Assembly: GCA_035634055.1 (NCBI GenBank)
Contig: DASQDR010000061.1
Location: 1 to 6,048 of the forward strand
DNA length: 6,048 bases
Reading direction: 5' to 3'
DNA from: JAICTV01 sp035634055
GTDB taxonomy: Bacteria; Planctomycetota; Phycisphaerae; Tepidisphaerales; Tepidisphaeraceae
Shown here piece by piece: positions 1 to 4,480 of the stretch (the first letter of the stretch is position 1; the number at the start of each line of letters is the position of its first letter). The notes beneath the pieces are model-generated. The model was not told where the DNA came from and did no database searches. It worked only from the letters and a program-made list of their open reading frames with translations. The position numbers and the translations under genes are program-made.

Positions 1-88
1 ATTTCAAGGCTGTAAAGCGGATCGCGGCCGTGCGCGGGCTCACCGCGTCCGGTAACGCCGGCTCCCATGAAGACGCGTGCAGATTTTG

Positions 89-164
89 CCGCGGATGAAC
101 GCGGATGAACGCGGGCAAGACAGGTGAACCTCTTCTTCATCCGTCACCGCGCGTTCATCTGCGG
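89..164. repeat. Dispersed-type inverted repeat downstream of ruvA
   Basis: The left arm 89-102 (ccgcggatgaacgc) is the reverse complement of 151-164 (gcgttcatctgcgg) with one mismatch, and the two arms enclose about 48 nt. Next to the left arm the 10-bp unit gcggatgaac is repeated in tandem at 91-100 and 101-110, followed by a partial third copy. The word 'atctgcgttcatctgcgg' and its complement resemble, from memory, a short repeat scattered between genes in several environmental bacteria. That identity is recall, while the arms and tandem units are directly visible. It lies just beyond the ruvA stop codon, so it could fold in the mRNA 3' end. There is no U-tract, so I do not call it an intrinsic terminator. 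Confidence 0.6.
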
Positions 165-178
165 TTCAATCTCCCGCC

Positions 179-841
179 TCAGGCGCGGACGGTGCGCAGG
201 CGGAGCATCTCGCGCGACAGGGCGTCGGCGGTCTTGGCAGCCGGGTTCTGGGCCCTGGCGCGGTCGAGGAGGTGTTCGGCATCGGTGCGGCGCTCGCCCA
301 GCGCCATGAGCACCTGGATGGCGTCCTCCTCCGACGGCGTGCGCCGCCCGGCGAAGGCGGCCGCGCCGCCGCCGGCGGCGGCGGCGGCGGCGGTCAGCGC
401 CTCCGGCAGCGGCGAGGCGAAATCCTTCACCTTCCCCGACAGCTCGGCCACGATCGTCTCGGCGGTGCGCTTGCCGATCTCCGGCAGCTCGCACAGCAGC
501 CGCGCGTCCTTCGACTCGATCGCCCGGGCGATCTCCCCCACCGGCAGCGCCAGCGCCTTGAGCGCCTTCTTCGGGCCGATCCCTTTGACGGTGATGAACT
601 TCTCGAAGAACTTCTTGTCCTGGCGGCGGAGGAACCCCAGCAGCCGCGGCTCGAGGTTGCCGCCGTTGGCGTCACCCTGGAGGTAGAGCAGCGTGTGGAA
701 GGTCATCGGTTCGCCCACCCCCGCCTGCAGCAGGTCCAGGTCCGCCGCCGGCACGAGCAACTCGTACAGGATCGGCCCGACCTCCAGGTGGATCCGGTCG
801 CCATCGACGCGCTGCAAGGTGCCGGTGAGCGATGCGATCAC
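179..841 (-). CDS. ruvA: Holliday junction branch migration complex subunit RuvA
   Basis: RuvA binds four-way Holliday junctions as a tetramer and loads the RuvB motor for branch migration in recombinational repair in the cytoplasm. The 220-residue product starts MIASLTGTL, the usual RuvA beginning, and has the N-terminal OB-fold domain (about 1-65). Two helix-hairpin-helix motifs follow, one around 82-98 (ITVKGIGPKKALKAL) and one around 117-135 (CELPEIGKRTA). A flexible linker comes next, and the RuvB-contacting domain III (about 168-218, SEEDAIQVLMALGERRTDAE) closes the protein. It is slightly longer than the usual ~200 residues because of an Ala/Gly-rich linker (151-165) encoded by a GCC microsatellite. 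The second HhH reads LPEIG where LPGIG is usual. The start codon is GTG with no convincing Shine-Dalgarno sequence. ruvC lies upstream, but 216 nt of repeats separate them instead of the tight ruvCA(B) spacing often seen. ruvB is not present in the window. Confidence 0.95.
   Translation of the reverse strand: MIASLTGTLQRVDGDRIHLEVGPILYELLVPAADLDLLQAGVGEPMTFHTLLYLQGDANGGNLEPRLLGFLRRQDKKFFEKFITVKGIGPKKALKALALPVGEIARAIESKDARLLCELPEIGKRTAETIVAELSGKVKDFASPLPEALTAAAAAAGGGAAAFAGRRTPSEEDAIQVLMALGERRTDAEHLLDRARAQNPAAKTADALSREMLRLRTVRA
364..394. repeat. GCC/GGC microsatellite and palindrome inside ruvA
   Basis: On the plus strand three gcc triplets (365-373) are followed by six ggc triplets (374-391) and one ggt. 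Positions 364-383 form a perfect 20-bp palindrome. On the coding strand this gives six alanines followed by glycines (RuvA residues about 151-159). They sit in the disordered linker between the HhH core and domain III, so changes in triplet number should be tolerated without a frameshift. Confidence 0.75.
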
Positions 842-1057
842 GTCCGGATGATGTTAGACGCGCCCGGCGGGGGATTCAAACGGGAGGTGGAACCGGATGG
901 GTCGACGAATGGCTTGGAGATTGACGATCGAAGACTCCAGCGCGGGGCTGCCGGCGCCCGCATCCCCTCGACCCGCCTCCCCTCGACCCGCCTCCCCGCG
1001 CGCTGCCGCGCGCGCGCGCGCCGTTCCAATCCTCGATCTCCAGGCCCTTCGACGCTT
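842..1057. other. Repeat-rich spacer between ruvC and ruvA
   Basis: This 216-nt gap has no gene I can support. It contains a 15-bp unit cccctcgacccgcct twice in tandem (964-978, 979-993) and a pure CG alternation at 1007-1021, a sequence type able to adopt Z-DNA. It also holds an imperfect inverted repeat: 911-930 (ggcttggagattgacgatcg) matches the reverse complement of 1027-1046 at 16 of 20 positions, and at 18 of 20 if G-U pairs are allowed in RNA. The arms enclose the tandem and CG tracts, which looks like a small composite repeat inserted between the two genes. The putative ruvA promoter lies at its ruvA-proximal end. Confidence 0.6.
851..879 (-). promoter_or_regulatory. Putative ruvA promoter (TTGAAT-N17-TAACAT)
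   Basis: On the minus strand TTGAAT (879-874) and TAACAT (856-851) are separated by exactly 17 nt. Each matches the sigma-70-type consensus at 4 of 6 positions. Only 9 nt lie between the -10-like box and the GTG start at 841, so a transcript beginning at the usual distance would have almost no leader. This is inference from the sequence only, but it fits the lack of a Shine-Dalgarno sequence. Confidence 0.4.
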
Positions 1058-1555
1058 TTAACCCCGCTTCACGAACCGCGCCGAGCCGAGGGACTGCCCG
1101 CAGCAGAGGGCGACGGCGAGGGCGTCGGCGACGTCCGGCGGCTCCGGAGGCTTGGCGAGGTTCCAGACGTGTTGGATGGCGCGCTGCATCTGGCCCTTGC
1201 TGGCGTGGCCGTGGCCGGTGAGGGATTGCTTGATGCGGCTGGCGGCGAACTCGTGCACCGCCACGCCGCGCCGCCGGGCGACCAGCAGGATCACGCCGCG
1301 GGCGTGGCCCATCAGGATGGCGGTGCGCGGGTGGGCGTAGTTGGAGTAGAGCTGCTCGACCGCGCAGGCGTCGGGCGCGTGCTCGGCAATCAGCTCGTCC
1401 AGCTCCGCCTCCAGCTCGACGAGGCGATCGGCGATGGCGGTCTTGGGGCGCAGCCGGATCACGCCGCCGTCGACCAGCGCGGGGCGCAGCGGCTTGTAGT
1501 CCACCACGCCGTAACCGGTGATCTGGAGCCCGGGATCGATGCCGATGATGCGCAC
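1058..1555 (-). CDS. ruvC: Crossover junction endodeoxyribonuclease RuvC
   Basis: RuvC is the dimeric, Mg-dependent resolvase that cuts Holliday junctions symmetrically. The 165-residue product has the normal family length and the RNase H-like fold signatures. It starts MRIIGIDPGL with catalytic Asp7. Glu67 lies in AVEQLY, and the C-terminal pair Asp141 and Asp144 lies in PPDVADALAVAL. These four correspond to the known catalytic acidic residues (Asp7, Glu66, Asp138, Asp141 in E. coli). The HASKGQMQRAIQ segment is the conserved DNA-contacting region. The start is GTG; no upstream in-frame ATG gives a better N-terminus, and no Shine-Dalgarno sequence is visible. The gene precedes ruvA and follows two small ORFs for membrane-associated proteins. 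Confidence 0.96.
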   Translation of the reverse strand: MRIIGIDPGLQITGYGVVDYKPLRPALVDGGVIRLRPKTAIADRLVELEAELDELIAEHAPDACAVEQLYSNYAHPRTAILMGHARGVILLVARRRGVAVHEFAASRIKQSLTGHGHASKGQMQRAIQHVWNLAKPPEPPDVADALAVALCCGQSLGSARFVKRG

Positions 1556-1566
1556 GCCGGCCGGAC

Positions 1567-1596
1567 AGGGTAGGCGACGCGCGGGGCGGCGTGCAA
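1567..1596 (-). promoter_or_regulatory. Weak putative ruvC promoter (TTGCAC-N18-TACCCT)
   Basis: On the minus strand TTGCAC (1596-1591) and TACCCT (1572-1567) are 18 nt apart, and 11 nt separate the -10-like box from the ruvC GTG. TACCCT fits only a loose TAnnnT pattern and the -35 element is poor. The call rests mainly on its similarity in position to the boxes in front of ruvA, cysS and the regulator gene. Confidence 0.25.
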
Positions 1597-1656
1597 ACGT
1601 GCGGGCGTCTCGCGAGCGCGCGCGCGGGACGGCTGCGAACGTGCGGGTGACTCACG
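1592..1656. repeat. Direct repeat upstream of ruvC
   Basis: Two 23-bp copies, 1592-1614 (tgcaaacgtgcgggcgtc...) and 1634-1656 (tgcgaacgtgcgggtgac...), match at 19 of 23 positions with start points 42 nt apart. A CG-rich alternating tract lies between them. The second copy overlaps the stop codon of the upstream membrane-protein gene, and the first contains the putative ruvC -35 element. They could be paired binding sites or a simple duplication; the sequence does not decide. Confidence 0.45.
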
Positions 1657-1951
1657 CGCGCGAGATTGTGCCGATGAGCCCCAGCGACAGCATGAGCAGC
1701 GTCCCGCCGATGGCGACGAAGGTGGCGGGAATCTCCTGGATGTTGAAGGCGAGCATCAAACCGAAGGTGAGGCACCCGGTGCCCAGGCCCAGCGCCAGGC
1801 TGATGCCGATCCCGACGATCAGGTCGCGCACCGGCGCGGCCACTTGCCGCTCCGCCGGGGAGCCGTAATCCAGCGGCATCACCGGCTCGGGCGACGACTG
1901 CGGCGACGGGGGCGGCGGCGCGGAGGTGAGCTGCTCGGGCGGCGCGTTCAT
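1652..1951 (-). CDS. Small two-helix membrane protein of unknown function
   Basis: This 99-residue hypothetical protein has a proline/serine-rich N-terminal tail (about 1-40: APPPPSPQSSPEPV). Two hydrophobic stretches follow, at about 44-69 (IVGIGISLALGLGTGCLTFG) and about 74-96 (IPATFVAIGGTLLMLSLGLIG), so it is probably an inner-membrane hairpin protein. I recognise no family. The ATG at 1951 is chosen over longer readings because TAGGA, overlapping the stop of the preceding zinc-ribbon ORF, supplies an AGGA Shine-Dalgarno sequence 9 nt upstream. The upstream part of the same frame runs through the preceding small gene and looks non-coding. The 11-nt gap to that gene suggests the two are co-transcribed and translationally coupled. 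ruvC starts 96 nt downstream. Confidence 0.7.
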   Translation of the reverse strand: MNAPPEQLTSAPPPPSPQSSPEPVMPLDYGSPAERQVAAPVRDLIVGIGISLALGLGTGCLTFGLMLAFNIQEIPATFVAIGGTLLMLSLGLIGTISRA

Positions 1952-1962
1952 GGCCGCACATC

Positions 1963-2133
1963 CTACCGCCCCACCAGCATCGCCACGAGCATCCCGATCA
2001 CGCCGAGCGTGCCGAGGATCCAAAAGAGCGCGCGGAACCTGGACGGCGGATCCGGGTCGCGCCCGCAGCGCGGGCAGGCGGTCATGCTGTCCGGGAACGC
2101 GGCGTTGCAGTGATGGCAGCGGATCAGTTCCAA
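1963..2133 (-). CDS. Small zinc-ribbon protein with one C-terminal membrane helix
   Basis: A 56-residue ORF begins MELIRCHHCNAAFPDS and contains two CxxC knuckles (Cys6/Cys9 and Cys20/Cys23, spacing CxxC-x10-CxxC), typical of a small zinc ribbon. A Pro/Arg linker follows, then one hydrophobic segment (about 34-55: RALFWILGTLGVIGMLVAML) that reaches the C-terminus. The likely picture is a cytoplasmic zinc ribbon tethered to the membrane; its role is unknown. The start is uncertain. I chose TTG at 2133, six nt after a GGAAG that could act as a weak ribosome binding site. The alternative TTG at 2187 would force the 13-bp tandem repeat to be translated in rotating frames, and the first in-frame ATG falls after the first CxxC and would break the ribbon. 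The next gene starts 11 nt after its stop. Confidence 0.55.
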   Translation of the reverse strand: MELIRCHHCNAAFPDSMTACPRCGRDPDPPSRFRALFWILGTLGVIGMLVAMLVGR

Positions 2134-2166
2134 CGGGGGCTTCCAACGGGGGCTTCCAACGGGGGC
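2128..2166. repeat. 13-bp tandem repeat (three copies) at a gene start
   Basis: The unit ttccaacgggggc occurs exactly three times in tandem (2128-2140, 2141-2153, 2154-2166), followed by a degenerate ttctaacc. On the coding strand of the zinc-ribbon gene each unit reads GCCCCCGTTGGAA. It therefore carries both a GGAA(G) that could act as a weak ribosome binding site and a TTG that could act as a start codon. Because 13 is not a multiple of 3, only the gene-proximal TTG (2133) is in frame. Confidence 0.85.
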
Positions 2167-2201
2167 TTCTAACCAGGAAGTCGCCAAGACACGAGGAAAT
2201 G
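2167..2201. repeat. Dispersed-type repeat fragment (ccaggaagtcgccaag)
   Basis: The segment reads, on the minus strand, CCTCGTGTCTTGGCGACTTC followed by CTGGTT. From memory this wording recurs in intergenic spacers of many environmental bacteria. It is non-coding here and adjoins the 13-bp tandem array. Only genome-wide copy counting could confirm that it is a repeat; a single copy is visible in this window. Confidence 0.35.
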
Positions 2202-2223
2202 CCGCACGGGCTCAACCGCATCA

Positions 2224-2249
2224 CCTATAGGCGCGGCCGGGAAGGTCAA
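2224..2249 (-). promoter_or_regulatory. Weak putative promoter for the small-membrane-protein genes
   Basis: On the minus strand TTGACC (2249-2244) is followed after 14 nt by TATAGG (2229-2224), upstream of the zinc-ribbon ORF. The hexamers are fair but the spacing is shorter than the usual 16-18 nt, so this may be chance. Confidence 0.22.
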
Positions 2250-2258
2250 ACGCCACCC

Positions 2259-2314
2259 TCCGTGCCTCCGCGCCTCCGTGCCGCCGTGCCTCCGTGCTTC
2301 CGTGCCGCCGTGCC
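2259..2314. repeat. 8-bp tandem repeat, TEARRHGG-type (seven units)
   Basis: Seven consecutive 8-bp units follow the pattern (t/g)ccg(t/c)gc(c/t): tccgtgcc, tccgcgcc, tccgtgcc, gccgtgcc, tccgtgct, tccgtgcc, gccgtgcc. Three units make 24 nt, so any frame read through them gives an eight-residue peptide period. On the minus strand this is the TEARRHGG motif known as a recurrent spurious translation in GC-rich environmental genomes. It starts 15 nt beyond the cysS stop codon, within the 3' flank of that gene. I treat it as a dispersed intergenic repeat, not as protein-coding sequence. Confidence 0.8.
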
Positions 2315-2329
2315 TTCCTCCGCCCCCCT

Positions 2330-3835
2330 TCAGTTCTTCCGCCAGATCGTCCCCTCCGCGCGGTCCTCGAGGGTCACGCCGATGGCCTCCAAGCCCTTGC
2401 GGATGCCGTCGGCGATGGCGAAGTTCTTGTCCTTCCGCGCGCCCGCGCGCAGCTCGATCAGCAGCTTCATGAGGTTGTCGGACAAGTCCGAACCCTTCGG
2501 CTCGGGCTTGGAGAAACCGGGGCGGAAGAGCCCCAGCACCAGGCCGAGCCGGCGGAGCGACTGCGCGGCGGCGACGACCGCCTGCACCATTTCCGGCTGC
2601 TTGTTCTGCTCGACGTTGTGCCGCTCGACGAACGCGTTGATCTCGCCGGCCAGCTCGTGCATCACCGCGATGGCGCCGGCGGTGTTGAAGTCGTCGTCCA
2701 TCATCTCCAGGAACTTCATCTTGAAGTTCAGCACCGCGCGCGCGAACTCCGCGTGCGGCCCCTCGAGCAGCGCGCCGGCGGTGCGGTCCATGTCGGGCGC
2801 GTCGTCCGCCAACGGCGCCCCCGCCACGCGCGCGACGCGCTCGAACAGGCGGGTGAAGACGCTCAGCCCCTTGCGCGCGGCGGTCAGCACCTCGTCGTTG
2901 AACTCGATCGGGCGGCGGTAGTGCGTGCCGAGCAGGAAGTAGCGCATCAGGTCCGGGCCGTACTGCTCGACGAACTGGCGGACCGGGATCATGTTGCCGC
3001 TGCTGGCGTGCATGTCCTGGACCTGCCACTCCCCGCCGCGCGCCTTGGTCCGCACGCGCGTGAGCCCGTTGTGCATCCAATATTTGACGAACGGCTGCCC
3101 GGTGGCGCACTCCGATTGCGCCAGCTCGTTCTCGTGGTGCGGGAACATCAGGTCCATCCCGCCGCCGTGCATGTCGAAGGTCTGCCCGAGGTACTTCATC
3201 GACATGGCCGAGCACTCGATGTGCCACCCGGGCCGCCCGCGGCCCCACGGGCTGTCCCAGGCGGGCTCGCCGTCCCTGGCGGACTTCCAGAGCGCGAAGT
3301 CGGCGGGGTTTCGCTTGCCGGCGGAATCCACGCGCCCGGTGCTCTCCTGCTCCTCCACCTTGCGGTGCGAGAGCTTGCCGTAATCGGGATCCTTCGCGAC
3401 GTCGAAGTAAACGTTGCCGTCGACGGCGTAGGCGTGACCCTTGCCGATCAGCGTCTCGCACATCTCGACGATCTCGGCGATGTGGTCGGTGGCGCGCGGC
3501 ATCTTGTCGATCGTGTCGATGCCGAGCAGCGCCAGCGTGTCGACGTAGTCCCGGGCGTACTTCTCCGCCACGTCGTGCATCGGCATGCCCTGCTTCGCGG
3601 CGGCGTCGATCAGCTTGTCGTCGACGTCGGTGATGTTCACCACGAACGTGACGTCGAACCCCTTGTAGGCGAGGTAGCGCTTGATGGCGTCGAAGATGAC
3701 CGGCCCGACCATGTGCCCGATGTGCGGCGACTTGTACACGGTCATGCCGCACAGGTAGATGCCAACCTTTCCCGGGCGTACGGGCTCGAAGAGCTCCTTC
3801 TTCTTCGTCAGTGTGTTGTAAACGCGCAGACTCAT
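2330..3835 (-). CDS. cysS: Cysteinyl-tRNA synthetase (probable internal start)
   Basis: This class I synthetase activates cysteine with ATP and attaches it to tRNA-Cys in the cytoplasm. Read from the ATG at 3835 it has 501 residues, somewhat longer than the 461 of E. coli. Visible landmarks are MSLRVYNTL at the start, the first zinc ligand Cys29 in YLCGMTVY, and the HIGH motif at 38-41. WHIECSAM follows with zinc ligand Cys208, then FPHHENELAQSE with ligands His233 and Glu237. The C-terminal anticodon-binding part includes KNFAIADGIRKGLEAIGVTLED. The KMSKS loop is degenerate: the aligned position reads DMHASSGN (274-281), after an insertion of about nine residues following HNGLTRV. No Shine-Dalgarno sequence precedes the ATG; a -10-like TACAAT ends 13 nt before it. 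An alternative ATG at 3850 adds MRPHI. The frame also continues upstream into IspF without a stop. Confidence 0.93.
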   Translation of the reverse strand: MSLRVYNTLTKKKELFEPVRPGKVGIYLCGMTVYKSPHIGHMVGPVIFDAIKRYLAYKGFDVTFVVNITDVDDKLIDAAAKQGMPMHDVAEKYARDYVDTLALLGIDTIDKMPRATDHIAEIVEMCETLIGKGHAYAVDGNVYFDVAKDPDYGKLSHRKVEEQESTGRVDSAGKRNPADFALWKSARDGEPAWDSPWGRGRPGWHIECSAMSMKYLGQTFDMHGGGMDLMFPHHENELAQSECATGQPFVKYWMHNGLTRVRTKARGGEWQVQDMHASSGNMIPVRQFVEQYGPDLMRYFLLGTHYRRPIEFNDEVLTAARKGLSVFTRLFERVARVAGAPLADDAPDMDRTAGALLEGPHAEFARAVLNFKMKFLEMMDDDFNTAGAIAVMHELAGEINAFVERHNVEQNKQPEMVQAVVAAAQSLRRLGLVLGLFRPGFSKPEPKGSDLSDNLMKLLIELRAGARKDKNFAIADGIRKGLEAIGVTLEDRAEGTIWRKN

Positions 3836-4480
3836 GATGTGCGGCCGCATTGTAGCCAACAGATTCGCTTGGGCAAATGCAGCTACATTTGTTTCGCGCG
3901 CGCTCGCTCGCTCGCGGCGCGCCCGTCGCGCTCGCAGCGCGCCGCCCGCGCCGCCCGCGCCGCCCGCGCCGCCCTGGCTCGGTGAACCGCGTTGCGGGGG
4001 TGCGGCCTGGCGCGCGATGAGGAGGACCGCCTCGGCGGAGACCGCCTCGCCGCGGCCGATCTCGCCACATCCCTCGTTGGTGCCCGCCTTCACGTTCACC
4101 GCGTCGCAGGCGAGCCGCCCGCGCAGGTACTGGACCATCGCCGGCTTGAAGGCGGCGAGCTTCGGCCGCTCGGCGGTGATCGTCACGTCACAGTTGACAA
4201 CCCGCCACCCGCCGGCGGTTAAGAAATCGCTCATCTTGTCGAGGAACGCGCCGCCGGCCGCGCCGCGGTAGGCGGGATCGGTGTTGGGGAAGTGCTCGCC
4301 GATGTCGCCAAGGCCGAGCGCGCCGAGCAGCGCGTCCACCACCGCGTGAACGACCACGTCACCGTCGCTGTGCGCGATCGCGCTGACCCCGTCGGCGACG
4401 ACGATCCCGCCCATGACGAGCTGCCCCCCGGCCTGGAGGCGGTGGATGTCGTAGCCGTGACCGATGCGAAGCTCAGACAT
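2330..4480 (-). CDS. ispF/cysS: Single ORF joining IspF and cysteinyl-tRNA synthetase (716 aa)
   Basis: From the ispF ATG at 4480 the frame stays open to the cysS TGA at 2330-2332. As written, the DNA encodes one 716-residue polypeptide: a complete IspF domain (about 1-160), a low-complexity Gly/Ala/Arg linker (about 161-215) and a complete CysRS (216-716). The gene has a Shine-Dalgarno sequence (GGGAGG, 4489-4484) only three nt from the ATG. Neighbouring ispF and cysS genes are familiar in bacteria, for example near ispD in Bacillus, but I do not know of a fusion. Three explanations fit: a true bifunctional protein, two overlapping products with an internal CysRS start at 3835, or a lost ispF stop (mutation or sequencing error in the very GC-rich linker). 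The promoter-like sequence before 3835 favours at least some separate CysRS. I am sure of the open frame and unsure of the product. An upstream GTG at 4594 only adds low-complexity residues. Confidence 0.7.
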   Translation of the reverse strand: MSELRIGHGYDIHRLQAGGQLVMGGIVVADGVSAIAHSDGDVVVHAVVDALLGALGLGDIGEHFPNTDPAYRGAAGGAFLDKMSDFLTAGGWRVVNCDVTITAERPKLAAFKPAMVQYLRGRLACDAVNVKAGTNEGCGEIGRGEAVSAEAVLLIARQAAPPQRGSPSQGGAGGAGGAGGALRARRARRERASARETNVAAFAQANLLATMRPHIMSLRVYNTLTKKKELFEPVRPGKVGIYLCGMTVYKSPHIGHMVGPVIFDAIKRYLAYKGFDVTFVVNITDVDDKLIDAAAKQGMPMHDVAEKYARDYVDTLALLGIDTIDKMPRATDHIAEIVEMCETLIGKGHAYAVDGNVYFDVAKDPDYGKLSHRKVEEQESTGRVDSAGKRNPADFALWKSARDGEPAWDSPWGRGRPGWHIECSAMSMKYLGQTFDMHGGGMDLMFPHHENELAQSECATGQPFVKYWMHNGLTRVRTKARGGEWQVQDMHASSGNMIPVRQFVEQYGPDLMRYFLLGTHYRRPIEFNDEVLTAARKGLSVFTRLFERVARVAGAPLADDAPDMDRTAGALLEGPHAEFARAVLNFKMKFLEMMDDDFNTAGAIAVMHELAGEINAFVERHNVEQNKQPEMVQAVVAAAQSLRRLGLVLGLFRPGFSKPEPKGSDLSDNLMKLLIELRAGARKDKNFAIADGIRKGLEAIGVTLEDRAEGTIWRKN
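3849..3876 (-). promoter_or_regulatory. Putative internal cysS promoter (TTGCCC-N16-TACAAT)
   Basis: On the minus strand TTGCCC (3876-3871) and TACAAT (3854-3849) are 16 nt apart, inside a short AT-richer island between the GC-rich linker and the CysRS coding region. TACAAT matches the -10 consensus at 5 of 6 positions. The CysRS ATG at 3835 is 13 nt downstream, so the leader would be only about 6-7 nt. The near-palindrome at 3874-3891 overlaps the -35 box. Confidence 0.5.
3874..3891. promoter_or_regulatory. 18-bp near-palindrome overlapping the cysS -35 box
   Basis: The sequence caaatgcagctacatttg equals its reverse complement except for one symmetric pair of positions (7 and 12), so the outer six bases on each side and the central agct are perfectly symmetric. 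Its position over the -35 element would suit a dimeric repressor. No regulator is identifiable from the window, and a chance palindrome in an AT-richer island is possible. Confidence 0.4.
3903..3976. repeat. Low-complexity linker DNA between IspF and CysRS
   Basis: Three ctcg units (3903-3914) and, further on, three exact 9-bp units gccgcccgc (3941-3949, 3950-3958, 3959-3967) plus a partial fourth make up this stretch. On the coding strand the 9-bp units give Gly-Ala-Gly repeats and the flanks give Arg/Ala-rich residues. Because 9 bp is a multiple of three, slippage of this array would keep IspF and CysRS in frame. The extreme GC content makes accidental absence of stop codons likely here. 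Confidence 0.7.
4001..4480 (-). CDS. ispF: IspF, 2-C-methyl-D-erythritol 2,4-cyclodiphosphate synthase domain
   Basis: IspF converts CDP-ME 2-phosphate to MEcPP with release of CMP in the MEP pathway of isoprenoid synthesis; the enzyme is a cytoplasmic homotrimer using a zinc and a magnesium ion. The domain spans about residues 1-160, the usual IspF length. It begins RIGHGYDIHRL with zinc ligands Asp11 and His13. AHSDGDVVVHAVVDALLGA follows with zinc ligand His45, then LGDIGEHFPNTDP (57-69), DVTITAERPKL (98-108), VKAGTNE (130-136) and the terminal GRGEAVSAEAVLLI (142-155). All metal ligands are present, so it should be active. The end given is where family similarity stops; there is no stop codon there. 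The ATG at 4480 gives the expected N-terminus. The sigma-54-type regulator gene ends 126 nt upstream. Confidence 0.93.

Noticed and set aside
1..87. Possible gene or RNA at the left edge
   Set aside because: I see no coding frame with recognisable features, no tRNA-like fold and no repeat in this short segment.
89..164. Intrinsic terminator for ruvA
   Set aside because: The arms pair but the loop is about 48 nt and no U-run follows on the minus strand.
272..1573. 433-codon plus-strand ORF
   Set aside because: It lies antisense to ruvA and ruvC, is rich in Arg/Gly/Leu without any recognisable domain, and is the expected shadow in GC-rich DNA.
1952..2224. N-terminal extension of the two-helix membrane protein to a start at 2224
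   Set aside because: The extra residues overlap the zinc-ribbon gene in another frame and run through the 13-bp array; the ATG at 1951 has a ribosome binding site.
2128..2314. Possible CRISPR array
   Set aside because: The units are 8 or 13 bp and directly abutting, with no unique spacers between them.
2294..3985. 563-codon plus-strand ORF
   Set aside because: It is antisense to cysS, has no domain, and its composition mirrors the codon bias of the opposite strand.
2169..4070. 633-codon minus-strand ORF containing a TEARRHGG-type repeat
   Set aside because: It is the wrong frame of cysS running into the 8-bp tandem repeat; the true cysS frame has all CysRS motifs.
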